Shown in pieces: positions 9,008-17,168 of a stretch of DNA of 64,000 nt; the stretch's first letter is position 1, and each line of letters starts with the position of its first letter. The stretch spans positions 268,208 through 332,207 of the forward strand of contig PJFB01000004.1 in the NCBI GenBank assembly GCA_003574895.1, given 5' to 3'. The position numbers and the translations under genes are program-made. The DNA comes from Geobacter sp. (lineage in GTDB: Bacteria; Desulfobacterota; Desulfuromonadia; Geobacterales; Pseudopelobacteraceae). A model generated the notes under the pieces. That model saw only the letters and a list, made by a program, of their open reading frames with translations, did no database searches and was not told the origin of the DNA.

Positions 9008-10647
9008 CCCGCGATGAGTTGCGCCATAAGTCCCGATGCGCCAGGGAGACCCGCACAGCAGCTGGGCTGCGGATTTCCGTCTGCCTTGGTTCCCCCTGCG
9101 TCGCGACCGGAGCAGAGGCTGTGCTGCGGGCATTGCGGGAGTCATACGGCGACCGGGCCATTGAAGTCATCGGCACCGGCTGCATGGGCCCATGCAGTCG
9201 TGGCCCCCTGATCAGGATTGAAGACCGGCGCGGCAACCGGGCCGCGTATTACGAAAAGACAACGCCGGCAACAGCCATGGCAACGGTCCGGGCGCACCTT
9301 GAAGGCTTGAATCCGGACCAGGGAAGGTTGCCTGCTGACTTGCCCTTTTTGATCCGCCAACAGAGGGTGGTATTGGCAAACAGCGGCATCTGCGACCCGG
9401 AAAGCCTGGCAAGTTCCCTGGAAAACGGCGGCTATGCCGCACTGCTGCATGCCATCGAAAAGATGGCTCCCGAGGAGGTCTGCCACGAAATTTCAGCCAG
9501 CGGCCTGCGTGGCCGCGGCGGGGCCGGTTACCCGACCGGGACCAAATGGGAACTGGTCAGGGCAGCCAAAAGCAGGCGCAGATACGTGGTGGCCAATGGC
9601 GACGAGGGGGACCCGGGCGCCTTTATGGACCGGACCCTGATGGAGTCGGACCCGCACCGGCTGCTGGAAGGGATGGCTATCGCCGCTTATGCCGTCGGCG
9701 CCACGCAGGGCTTCATCTACGTGCGTGGCGAATACCCCCTGGCGGCACGCCGCCTGAGGCAGGCCATCAACGAGGCCACCAGGGCGGGCCTGTTGGGGCC
9801 GCATATCCTGGAAAGCGGTTTTTCCTTCACCATCCGGTTGCGCATTGGCGCGGGCGCCTTTGTCTGCGGCGAGGAAACGGCCTTGATGGCCTCCATCATG
9901 GGGCGTCGCGGTCAGCCCGTTATCCGCCCCCCCTACCCGGCCCAGCGCGGCCTGTGGAACCAATCAACCCTGATCAACAACGTGGAAACCTTCGGCTGCA
10001 TTGCCCCGATCATCAGCAAGGGCGCCGATTGGTTCAAATCAATTGGCGTGCCCGGCAGCAGCGGCACCAAGGTTTTCTCCATTTCCGGAGACGTGGCAAC
10101 CGTGGGCGTCATGGAGGTGCCGCTCGGTACGCCTCTCCGGGAACTGGTGGCAATGTCCGGCGGCATCAGTAACGGCAATTTCAAGGCGGCCCAGACCGGG
10201 GGGGCAAGCGGAGGCTGCATACCCGCCAGCCACCTGGATACGCCCATGGATTATGAAAGCCTGACAAGCCTTGGATCTATCATGGGATCCGGCGGCCTGA
10301 TCATCATGAACGACCGGCGCTGCATGGCGGACATGGCCCGCTTTTTCATGCGCTTCTGCCAGGATGAGAGCTGCGGCAAGTGTGTCCCCTGCCGGGCCGG
10401 CACGGAACAGGCGGCACAGTTGTTGCGCCGCATTACTTCCGGCGATGCGACAGAAGATGATCTGGTGAAACTGGAAGAACTCTGCCACCTCATGGGGGAC
10501 GCCAGCCTGTGCGGCCTGGGGATGGCGGCCCCTACCCCGGTTCTCGGCACCTTGCGCTGGTTCCGCGATGAATACCAGGCCCACCTCCGCGCCGGGGGAT
10601 GTCCCACCGGTGTATGCGATCGGGAGAAACACCCATGCCACGTTTAA
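9004..10647 (+). CDS. hoxF: HoxF-like diaphorase subunit (NADH-binding, FMN, FeS)
   Basis: NuoF-type flavoprotein of 547 residues where NAD(H) reacts with FMN. The ATG in the ATGA overlap with hoxE is preferred over a longer frame that would lie inside hoxE. Order: an N-terminal thioredoxin-like [2Fe-2S] domain (about 20-110, cysteines in CLGSPC and CMGPC), an FMN/NADH-binding core with [16 protein letters not shown] and [13 protein letters not shown], a SLBB-like segment, and a C-terminal [4Fe-4S] domain with [15 protein letters not shown]. The 3' end overlaps hoxU by 13 bases, indicating strong translational coupling. Confidence 0.92.
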   Translation: MTRDELRHKSRCARETRTAAGLRISVCLGSPCVATGAEAVLRALRESYGDRAIEVIGTGCMGPCSRGPLIRIEDRRGNRAAYYEKTTPATAMATVRAHLEGLNPDQGRLPADLPFLIRQQRVVLANSGICDPESLASSLENGGYAALLHAIEKMAPEEVCHEISASGLRGRGGAGYPTGTKWELVRAAKSRRRYVVANGDEGDPGAFMDRTLMESDPHRLLEGMAIAAYAVGATQGFIYVRGEYPLAARRLRQAINEATRAGLLGPHILESGFSFTIRLRIGAGAFVCGEETALMASIMGRRGQPVIRPPYPAQRGLWNQSTLINNVETFGCIAPIISKGADWFKSIGVPGSSGTKVFSISGDVATVGVMEVPLGTPLRELVAMSGGISNGNFKAAQTGGASGGCIPASHLDTPMDYESLTSLGSIMGSGGLIIMNDRRCMADMARFFMRFCQDESCGKCVPCRAGTEQAAQLLRRITSGDATEDDLVKLEELCHLMGDASLCGLGMAAPTPVLGTLRWFRDEYQAHLRAGGCPTGVCDREKHPCHV

Positions 10648-11339
10648 GCCTGACCATAAACGGTCGGGCCGTCAAGGCACGACAGGGTGAAACCATCCTT
10701 GGGGCGGCGCGGGAGCGCGGCATCTTCATCCCCACCCTATGCAATCTGGATGGACTGAAACCGCTTGGAGGTTGCCGGATCTGCCTGGTGGAGGTGCGGG
10801 GACATCCCAGGCCGGTTCCGGCCTGCGCCACCAAGGTCGAGGAAGGGATGGTGGTGACAACCGACTCGGAAAGGGTGGTATCGATGCGGCGCATGGTCGT
10901 GGAACTGCTGCTGGCGGAACGGAACCATCAATGCCCGGTCTGCGTGATGAACAACAACTGTGAACTGCAGGCAGTGGCAAGGCTTCTGGGCATCGACCAT
11001 GTGCGTTACGACTTTATCGCGCCGCGTGCGGTGCTTGATATCAGCCACGAACGCTTCGGCATCGACCACAACCGCTGCATCCTCTGCCGGCGATGCGTCC
11101 GGGTTTGCGATGAGATCGAGGGGGCCCACACCTGGGATGTAAACGGCCGTGGTGCGGCCAGCAGGATCATCAGCGACCTGGCAGAGCCGTGGGGATTGAG
11201 CGGGACGTGCACCGACTGCGGCAAGTGCGTGCAGGCATGCCCAACCGGAGCCCTGTTTGCCAAGGGAACCGAAACAACCGGCAAGGGGACAATCTGCCTG
11301 GAAAAGCTGGTGGCGTGGCGCCAACGGAGGGAGCCATGA
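10635..11339 (+). CDS. hoxU: HoxU-like iron-sulphur diaphorase subunit
   Basis: 234-residue iron-sulphur protein homologous to the N-terminal part of NuoG. It carries electrons between HoxF and the hydrogenase dimer. A plant-type [2Fe-2S] ferredoxin domain ([18 protein letters not shown]), a His-Cys [4Fe-4S] domain ([18 protein letters not shown]) and two [4Fe-4S] motifs ([13 protein letters not shown] and [14 protein letters not shown]) are present in the expected order. The ATG lies inside the end of hoxF; the stop overlaps hoxY as ATGA. Confidence 0.92.
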   Translation: MPRLSLTINGRAVKARQGETILGAARERGIFIPTLCNLDGLKPLGGCRICLVEVRGHPRPVPACATKVEEGMVVTTDSERVVSMRRMVVELLLAERNHQCPVCVMNNNCELQAVARLLGIDHVRYDFIAPRAVLDISHERFGIDHNRCILCRRCVRVCDEIEGAHTWDVNGRGAASRIISDLAEPWGLSGTCTDCGKCVQACPTGALFAKGTETTGKGTICLEKLVAWRQRREP

Positions 11340-11830
11340 GCAGGATCAAACTGGCCACGGCCTGGCTGTCGGGATGCTCGGGCTGCCACATGGGCATACT
11401 CAATCTGCATGGTGGGTTGATGGAGCTGTTCCAACTGTGCGACCTGGTCTATTCACCCCTGGCGGATTTCAAAGAATATCCCGCCGAGGTTGATATCGCC
11501 CTGATCGAGGGGGCGATTTCCAACCGTGACAACCTTGAAATGGCGCGGATCATCCGCAGGTATACGAAGAAAGTTGTCAGTCTGGGGGATTGCGCCATAA
11601 ACGGCAATGTGGCCGCATTGAGGAACCCCGGGGGCAAGGCTGCGGTTTTGGAGGCTGCTTACGCAGACCCCGTCAATAAGCCTGTTGTGTTTGGAGAGTG
11701 TGTCCCGCCGTTGTTCGACAAGGTATTGCCGCTCCACCAAGTTATACCTGTGGATGCCTTCATACCCGGCTGCCCGCCCGAACCGGAAGCCATCAGGGTA
11801 GCCCTCCACCGGGTGATCGAACGGTTATAA
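11336..11830 (+). CDS. hoxY: HoxY-like [NiFe]-hydrogenase small subunit
   Basis: Small subunit of group 3 NAD-linked hydrogenases, 164 residues. It carries the proximal [4Fe-4S] cluster, with ligands in GCSGCHMG (near residue 15), SLGDCAING (near 84) and [10 protein letters not shown] (near 145). The [12 protein letters not shown] segment is also typical of HoxY. It is the last gene of the run. The catalytic large subunit HoxH, which normally follows, is absent: a convergent unrelated gene begins 15 bases after the stop. Confidence 0.92.
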   Translation: MSRIKLATAWLSGCSGCHMGILNLHGGLMELFQLCDLVYSPLADFKEYPAEVDIALIEGAISNRDNLEMARIIRRYTKKVVSLGDCAINGNVAALRNPGGKAAVLEAAYADPVNKPVVFGECVPPLFDKVLPLHQVIPVDAFIPGCPPEPEAIRVALHRVIERL

Positions 11831-11845
11831 ACCCTAAACTTTTCT

Positions 11846-12385
11846 TTATCGCCTGCGATAAGTTCCCATAAGCTCACCCCTGGCCAGGGTATGCCCTTCC
11901 ATGGCACGTTCCAGGTTGCTCTTGTCGGCCGATGCCCCAAGATTCAGCACCCTGTCGAGCGCATAAAGCTTGAAGAAATAACGATGTGTTCCTGACGGTG
12001 GGCAGGGCCCGCCATAGCTGTTCCTGCTCCAGCTGTTTTTCCCCTGGCTTGCTCCGGCAGGCAAGCTGTTTTCCTGAATTTCCCGCGTCTGTGCCGGCAA
12101 GTTCCACACCACCCAGTGCACCCAGGTTCCCATGGGGGCGTCCGGGTCATCCATGATCAATGCCAGCGATTTTGTGCCACTCGGAATCGTGCCAATGGCA
12201 AGCTGGGGACTAATACCCTCCCCGTCACAGGTATATCGGGCTGGAATTGCCCCGCCAGCAGCAAATGCCGGGCTTGTAATATTCAACTTTTCCATCCTAG
12301 CCGTATCCTTTCCCAGGACCTCTGCCGGCAACAGGCCGGCAAGCTGCATCAGAACCAGCATCAGCAGATAAAACCAAGGTTTCAT
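11846..12385 (-). CDS. exported YbhB/YbcL family (PEBP-like) protein
   Basis: Phosphatidylethanolamine-binding-protein fold, about 179 residues including a signal peptide (MKPWFYLLMLVLMQLAGL). The start is the ATG following GGAGAATCATCCTT; longer in-frame starts lack such a site. The family signatures LALIMDDPDAPMGTWVHWVVW and YGGPCPPSGTHRYFFKLYAL are visible. The bacterial proteins have no settled function. The gene is convergent with hoxY. Confidence 0.88.
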   Translation of the reverse strand: MKPWFYLLMLVLMQLAGLLPAEVLGKDTARMEKLNITSPAFAAGGAIPARYTCDGEGISPQLAIGTIPSGTKSLALIMDDPDAPMGTWVHWVVWNLPAQTREIQENSLPAGASQGKNSWSRNSYGGPCPPSGTHRYFFKLYALDRVLNLGASADKSNLERAMEGHTLARGELMGTYRRR

Positions 12386-12455
12386 AAGGATGATTCTCCG
12401 AACTGCCACGACAAGAAGTTGATCACGGAATAAATACAAAGCCCTCTCAGGGGCC

Positions 12456-12659
12456 TCAATAATGTGGAGGAGTCTCCTCCGCATCGACTTTTCCACCTGC
12501 CCCCGGTTCAATCGCATAAAGCTGGTTGCGCAGCAGGGTCAGTTCCCGCTCGATCCGCTCTATGGCGATTTCCTGGCGACACACCGTGTCGTTCAGCTCC
12601 TGGATGGTGTTTTCCTGGTGCATGAAACGCAGTTCAAGTTCAGTGATCCGTTCTTCCAT
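12456..12659 (-). CDS. slyX: SlyX family protein
   Basis: 67-residue coiled-coil protein of unknown function. Start at MEERITELELRF, chosen because GGGAGGG lies five bases before it. The sequence is heptad-like throughout (ENTIQELNDTVCRQEIAIER) and ends in the PPHY tail characteristic of SlyX. It lies between the ovoA-like gene and the YbhB-like gene on the same strand. Confidence 0.85.
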   Translation of the reverse strand: MEERITELELRFMHQENTIQELNDTVCRQEIAIERIERELTLLRNQLYAIEPGAGGKVDAEETPPHY

Positions 12660-12701
12660 ATTCCCTCCCATCAATCACACCCGACTTATTCGGGCAAACG
12701 G

Positions 12702-14807
12702 TTATTTCAGCTCCCAGACCGTCATCTCGGCCATGCTGTGCTGGAATTTACGCCTGGTCTCCCTGATGACGAACGGGATGTCGCGGGGATTGCCCAGCAT
12801 GCGGAAATGGGGCGACAGCATCGTGGCGAGCCCCTCCAGAGTGGAGACGTTCTCACCGGCATCCTTGTAGCCGCCCAGCCACTCCTCTTTTTTTGTGAAT
12901 TCCTCCAGCCAGGTGTAAGGGGAGGTGATCACCAGCAGGCCGCCTGGATTGATGCGCTCATGGATGGTGGCCAGGAAGCGGCGGGGCGAGTAGAGCCGGT
13001 CGATCAGGTTGGCCGCCAGTACCAGGTCGTAGCCGGTAAATTTTTCCGGCAGGTTGCAGGCATCGGCCTGAAAGAAACCGACCCGCTGACGGCTATCGTC
13101 CAGGTCCAGTTCGGCCAGGCCGACCTCGTGGAACGAGGTGATCTCCCCCTCCTCGGGGAAGGCGTAGCGCAGATAGCCCTCTTCCTGCATGCGGGCCGCC
13201 AGACGGAAAAAACGGGTGGAGAAATCCAGGCCCGTAACCTGTTCAAATTCCCGTGCCAGCTCAAAGGAGGCCCGCCCGACAGCACAGCCCAGGTCAAGGG
13301 CATGCACCTTTTGGCGACCCGCCATGAGATCCAGGCAAACGCGGGCGCAGGTGACCGGGAAATTGGCCACGCCAAAGTGCTCCGGGCCGTAGTGGGCGTC
13401 GCAGTACTGGGCAGCCAGAGCATCGGTCTCGTAGTTGTCCTGGTGGACCACCAACGGCTGGGCACTCTCCACATAGCGGAAACCGGCATGCTGGAAGAAG
13501 TGCCGCCTGAAGGCATAGCGCGAGTCCCGGGTAGCCTCATTGCCGGTGGAAATCCACGAGCCCCCCTTGATCAGGTTGTGGCGGGTGTCAAAGGTCGGGG
13601 TGGAGAAGTCATCGTAACAGGGATGGACCTCAAAGCCGTGGAACGGATAGATCGGGGTCTCGGTCCATTGCCAGACATTGCCGATCACGTCATAGAACTC
13701 GCCGAAACGGAAACGGTCCACCGGGCAGGAGGAGCTCCAATATTCCAGGTTGATGTTGCCCGGGGCCTTGTCCCACCCAGGCTGGTCGGGGATATTGGAG
13801 ATATCGCGCAGCCGGTTCCATTCGTCCTCGCTGGGGAGCCGGATCGGCCGGCCCGTATTGGCGGCCATCCAGTTGCAGAAAGCCTTGGCCTCCAGCTGAT
13901 TGACCTCCACGGGCCAGTTCCAGGGGAGATCAATGATCTCGGTCATGGTGCGCAACCCCCAGCCGCTGTCCTGTTTCAGCCAGAACAGCGGATGTTCGGC
14001 CCCACGGAACGTGCGCCAGTTCCACCCCTCCTCAATCCACCATTTCTGCTCCTTGTAGCCGCCCGCTTCCACAAACCACAGGTATTCCCGGTTGGAAACC
14101 AGGTATTGGGATGCCTTGAAACCGGCGACTTCGGCCTCGTGGTAACCGTACTCGTTGTCCCAGCCATAGAGGGGGTGCGCCTTGCTCTTACCCAGAATCA
14201 CCTTACCGCCCGGCACTGCCATCAGCCGGTTGGCCGGCGGCTCCCCTCCTTCGCGGCAGATATCCCAGAAGGGTAGCCGCACCACCTGGTCGATGGGGAG
14301 CTGGCGGATCAGTACCGACGAAGTTTCCAGGTGGATGCGCTCGTGCTCGATCCCCATCATGATTGTCCAGAAAGGGTTGTCCCACCCGATGGGGAGCGTG
14401 AGCGGCAGGCGCTTGATCACGCCGTCCACCAGATCCCGGGCCTTGTCGCGGTACTCCTTGACCTCCTGGCGGGTAGGCCAGTCATAATGGGTCTGATCCA
14501 GATCATCCCAGGACATCTCGTCAACCCCTACGGCAAACATCGACTCGAAGCGGGGGTTGATACGGGTATCGATTACCCTGGCAATGGTCAGCTTATTGAT
14601 GAAGAAGGTGGCAGTGTGGCCGAAATAGAAGATCAGGGGGTGCCGGAGGCGGTCGGCCCGCAGGTAGAAGGTGGCATCTTCCTTGAGTGTTTCGTAGAGC
14701 TTTTCGTCCAGGTCAAAGGTGCGGTGAAAGTACTCCAGGATCTCGGCCCGTTTGCTCTCGGGGTCGCCTTCGTTGAGGATGGTGGTATGGGTCTTGCGCA
14801 GGTCCAA
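12702..14807 (-). CDS. ovoA: OvoA-type 5-histidylcysteine sulfoxide synthase / N-methyltransferase
   Basis: Bifunctional ovothiol biosynthesis enzyme: an iron-dependent sulfoxide synthase joins cysteine to histidine, and a C-terminal SAM domain methylates the thiohistidine. 701 residues, as in known OvoA. An N-terminal DinB-like domain holds the probable iron ligands: a His in FYFGHTATF (near 63) and the pair in GIEHERIHLETSS (near 155). The formylglycine-generating-enzyme fold covers about 200-440. The methyltransferase motif VHALDLGCAVGRASFELA lies near 490. Start codon is TTG, eight bases after AGGAGG; an in-frame stop lies just upstream. Assignment rests on domain order and the HxxxH motif. 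Confidence 0.88.
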   Translation of the reverse strand: MDLRKTHTTILNEGDPESKRAEILEYFHRTFDLDEKLYETLKEDATFYLRADRLRHPLIFYFGHTATFFINKLTIARVIDTRINPRFESMFAVGVDEMSWDDLDQTHYDWPTRQEVKEYRDKARDLVDGVIKRLPLTLPIGWDNPFWTIMMGIEHERIHLETSSVLIRQLPIDQVVRLPFWDICREGGEPPANRLMAVPGGKVILGKSKAHPLYGWDNEYGYHEAEVAGFKASQYLVSNREYLWFVEAGGYKEQKWWIEEGWNWRTFRGAEHPLFWLKQDSGWGLRTMTEIIDLPWNWPVEVNQLEAKAFCNWMAANTGRPIRLPSEDEWNRLRDISNIPDQPGWDKAPGNINLEYWSSSCPVDRFRFGEFYDVIGNVWQWTETPIYPFHGFEVHPCYDDFSTPTFDTRHNLIKGGSWISTGNEATRDSRYAFRRHFFQHAGFRYVESAQPLVVHQDNYETDALAAQYCDAHYGPEHFGVANFPVTCARVCLDLMAGRQKVHALDLGCAVGRASFELAREFEQVTGLDFSTRFFRLAARMQEEGYLRYAFPEEGEITSFHEVGLAELDLDDSRQRVGFFQADACNLPEKFTGYDLVLAANLIDRLYSPRRFLATIHERINPGGLLVITSPYTWLEEFTKKEEWLGGYKDAGENVSTLEGLATMLSPHFRMLGNPRDIPFVIRETRRKFQHSMAEMTVWELK

Positions 14808-15185
14808 AGTTAATCCCTCCTCCTATAAAGGGTACGCAGCAGCGCATCGGATTGCACTTCGAGCGTGGGCAAAGTATATCCTAAAATCGTTGACCGGCAA
14901 GATGGGTGGTAGGCCCCTGTCTTGACGAGTCCGACCTAAGAGCAATGCCTAAATCTTTAGCCCCACGGGCTGGATGGGCAAAAAAACATTGCAGCCGGCC
15001 ATACCACTATCCTTGGCAGCTCCCCGACCAAAGGCAAGCATCCGAATGCGCAAGTCAATTCCTTGGGCACGGTCTCAGCATGCATTTAGGCGTATACGAA
15101 AAATTTTAGTAGACTGTCAATCATTTCTCTCGTACCCTGTAATCAAGGGTTGTTCAAGGCCCATCAAACAAAGAAAGGCAATACA
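14808..15185 (+). other. intergenic region between ovoA and the FKBP gene
   Basis: 378 bases upstream of two divergent genes. A short open frame near 14906-15109 has no ribosome-binding site and an implausible composition. The stretch around 14930-15010 has several short inverted pairs (for example TAGCCCCACGGGCTG) but I recognise no known RNA family. AAAGAAAGGC just before 15186 is the FKBP ribosome-binding site. Confidence 0.4.
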
Positions 15186-15683
15186 ATGGCACAGGCAAAA
15201 AATGGCGACAAAGTTATAATCAACTACATCGGCAAACTTGAAGACGGCACTGTTTTTGATTCCACTTTAGAAGAGGAATGCGATCATGAAGGGTGCGAAA
15301 CGGATGAATGCACCGATGAAGATTGCGGATGCGGTTGCGAGAGCGGTCCCATGGAGACGACAATCGGCGAAGCAGAGCTTTTCCCGCAGATAGACGAAGC
15401 ATTGGTCGGGATGGCACCTGGCGAGAAGAAAACCATTGTCGTCAAGGCTGAAGACGCATTTGGCGAGTACGACAAAGAGAAGGTTTTCGTAGTACCGCGC
15501 AGCGACCTGCCCGCGGACCTGAAACCGGAAGTCGGCGATGAACTCATACTAACCAACGATGACGATGAAGAATTGGGAGTAGCTGTAACGGCAGCGACCG
15601 AAAACGATGTCACCTTTGATTCCAATCACCCCTTGGCCGGGGAAGACCTCACCTTTGAAATCGAACTGGTCGAGATCCTCTAA
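15186..15683 (+). CDS. FKBP-type peptidyl-prolyl isomerase, SlyD-like, with Cys-rich loop
   Basis: 165-residue peptidyl-prolyl isomerase/chaperone. The first FKBP strand pair (VIINYIGKLEDGTVFDST) is followed by an acidic cysteine-rich insertion at residues 30-53 containing six cysteines (32, 37, 42, 47, 49, 51) and one histidine. The rest is the SlyD-type core: ALVGMAPGEKKTIVVKAEDA, an insert-in-flap region, and the NHPLAGEDLTFEIELVEI ending. Typical SlyD proteins carry metal-binding residues in a C-terminal tail; here they lie in a loop inside the FKBP domain, so metal binding could affect isomerase activity directly. Single gene followed by a terminator. Confidence 0.88.
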   Translation: MAQAKNGDKVIINYIGKLEDGTVFDSTLEEECDHEGCETDECTDEDCGCGCESGPMETTIGEAELFPQIDEALVGMAPGEKKTIVVKAEDAFGEYDKEKVFVVPRSDLPADLKPEVGDELILTNDDDEELGVAVTAATENDVTFDSNHPLAGEDLTFEIELVEIL

Positions 15684-15724
15684 AAAAAGCCTCAACCACG
15701 TAATCGAAAACAGTTGTGCAGCAG

Positions 15725-15759
15725 CAAAAAAGGCGGCCCGAAATGGTCGCCTTTTTTTA
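15725..15759. terminator. bidirectional intrinsic terminator
   Basis: AAAAAAGGCG pairs with CGCCTTTTTTT around a 12-base loop between two convergent genes, so it can serve both the FKBP gene and the J-domain gene. Confidence 0.75.
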
Positions 15760-16485
15760 TCGATTCAAACCGGTAATGGCATTATGCCGGGACAGCTCCC
15801 GCAAGTACCTCAGCAATTCGGTTTCCGTGATCAGTGCATTCTGTACGAAATAGCGCCCAATCGGCTGCTGCGTAAAACGCTGATGTAGCAGAAGTATCTT
15901 GAGCTGGGATTCGCTGAGGAGCCCGAGTTTCAGAGCCCGTTCGCCAAAGGGGCCGACAAGATGGGTCGCACCTAGAATCGTTGCTATCGCTTCCTGATCG
16001 ATCCACCCCCAACTGCAGGCGAATTCCCCCAACGGTGGGCGCAGGCTACGCTGCCAAAGCAATGAGCGAACCAGGGCCTGGTAGGAAACAACTCCGCTGT
16101 AATAGAGATACAGGCCTGTTCTTAACCTGATGGTGGGGAATGGGCCGCTATAGTAACGCTCGTTGCTTGCCTTGGGGATCTTTATCCGCGGTCGCGACAG
16201 GTTGCGCATGTCAGGCATTCGCGGGTGGACGATAACCTTGCGGTTCCGGAGATAATCGTTAAGCAGTTCGTAGGCTTCAACAGAACGGCGGAACAACTCG
16301 GCGCGAACATCCTGCTCACTCACACCGGTCCTCAAATCAGGGTGGCATTCACGTGCGCGGTTGCGATAGGCTTTTCGCACCCCTTCGGGCTGGAGATACT
16401 GAACGAACTCTCTCGTAATCTCCACTCCTGATCCGAACAATATGCGGCAGGCATTTATTATTTCAGCCTCTTGGCTGTGCAACAT
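15757..16485 (-). CDS. J-domain protein of unknown role
   Basis: 242-residue protein. Residues about 10-80 form a J domain: EGVRKAYRNRARECHPDL contains the HPD motif that stimulates DnaK-type ATPases, and a fourth helix AYELLNDYLRN follows. The C-terminal 150 residues are helical and tryptophan/leucine rich (LYLYYSGVVSYQALVRSLLW, then LLSESQLKILLLHQRF) and match no family I can name. It lacks the Gly/Phe and zinc domains of DnaJ, so it is a specialised type III J protein that probably recruits DnaK to one client. Confidence 0.72.
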   Translation of the reverse strand: MLHSQEAEIINACRILFGSGVEITREFVQYLQPEGVRKAYRNRARECHPDLRTGVSEQDVRAELFRRSVEAYELLNDYLRNRKVIVHPRMPDMRNLSRPRIKIPKASNERYYSGPFPTIRLRTGLYLYYSGVVSYQALVRSLLWQRSLRPPLGEFACSWGWIDQEAIATILGATHLVGPFGERALKLGLLSESQLKILLLHQRFTQQPIGRYFVQNALITETELLRYLRELSRHNAITGLNR

Positions 16486-16885
16486 AGGCGATGATCCCGG
16501 CGATCGGTGATGGGGACAACAGCTTATTTCTACCTTTTATACATCACTATCAGGTCATGTGACTAGTGGGATGTGCCATTTTTTCATTATAAATTTTGTC
16601 GGCCGCGATATTTCCGCCAACCAAAAGTTTGGATGGACACATCGACAGCCAAGACGGTCAGTTCAAGCAGGAATCGGGATTGTGCGTCAGGATGATCGGG
16701 TAAATGATCGGCCCCAGGTACTGTTCGATGAAGTCCCGCAATATATTTTCAGCGCTAAAAAACATAGCTGGCAAAATGGTTTTGAACAGGGAAAGTAAAC
16801 TGAATAGTGCCGTGGAGCAGGACATTTCGAAGCGGGACTAAACTCAACCTTTATATAATACACAACAATCAAATTTAATAACAGA
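16486..16885. other. AT-rich intergenic region without a supportable gene
   Basis: Short frames occur on both strands but none has a ribosome-binding site or a recognisable domain. On the minus strand around 16675-16760 one frame reads LRDFIEQYLGPIIYPIILT before a stop, which looks protein-like and may be the remnant of a decayed gene; I could not identify it. Confidence 0.35.
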
Positions 16886-16935
16886 CTGTTTTATTCAATT
16901 ATTGGGGGTATAGTTAATTCAGGTAGCGCTACCTG
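16886..16935 (+). promoter_or_regulatory. weak promoter with a 16-bp palindrome at the start site
   Basis: A -10-like TATAGT (16909-16914) with a poor -35 (CTGTTT, 17 bases upstream) is followed directly by the perfect palindrome CAGGTAGCGCTACCTG (16920-16935). The palindrome would cover the transcription start, a common place for a repressor site. The unit ends at a terminator near 17078. Confidence 0.4.
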
Positions 16936-16968
16936 AGAAACACAGAATGCCGACACAAGGAGGACAAC

Positions 16969-17049
16969 ATAACAGAGGAAGCAGTTCTTGAAGAAAATCT
17001 TTTGAGCTGTAATCGCCCGGTGTTCGTTGTCCGCCGGAATAACCCTTGA
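16969..17049 (+). other. possible 26-residue peptide or small RNA between promoter and terminator
   Basis: AAGGAGG lies five bases before an open frame that starts with ATA, not a standard start, and runs 26 codons to TGA (begins ITEEAVLEENLLSCNRP and ends VRRNNP). The sequence is protein-like, with acidic then basic halves and one cysteine. Without a usual start codon it may be a decayed reading frame, an untranslated small RNA, or a peptide using a rare start. It is bounded by a palindromic promoter and a strong terminator. Confidence 0.25.
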
Positions 17050-17077
17050 AAAGGGTAACTGCATAAAATAGAACTGA

Positions 17078-17111
17078 GGCCCGCATACAAATTGCGGGCC
17101 TTTCATTTTTC
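17078..17111 (+). terminator. intrinsic terminator
   Basis: GGCCCGCA and TGCGGGCC form a perfect eight-pair stem with a seven-base loop, followed by TTTCATTTTT. It ends the small unit that starts near 16920. Confidence 0.75.
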
Positions 17112-17168
17112 CACTTCATCTTGTTACGGACATCGCCAAGAAAACCGGGGATTGTGAATTATGTGGAG

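Noticed and set aside
12462..14276. 604-codon open frame antisense to the ovoA-like gene
   Set aside because: No domain, no ribosome-binding site; long antisense frames arise readily opposite GC-rich genes, and the ovoA frame has clear catalytic motifs.
14906..15109. Short plus-strand frames before the FKBP gene
   Set aside because: No translation signal and a composition unlike real proteins here.
16559..16798. 79-codon plus-strand frame
   Set aside because: No ribosome-binding site or family resemblance; the opposite strand looks more protein-like but is broken.
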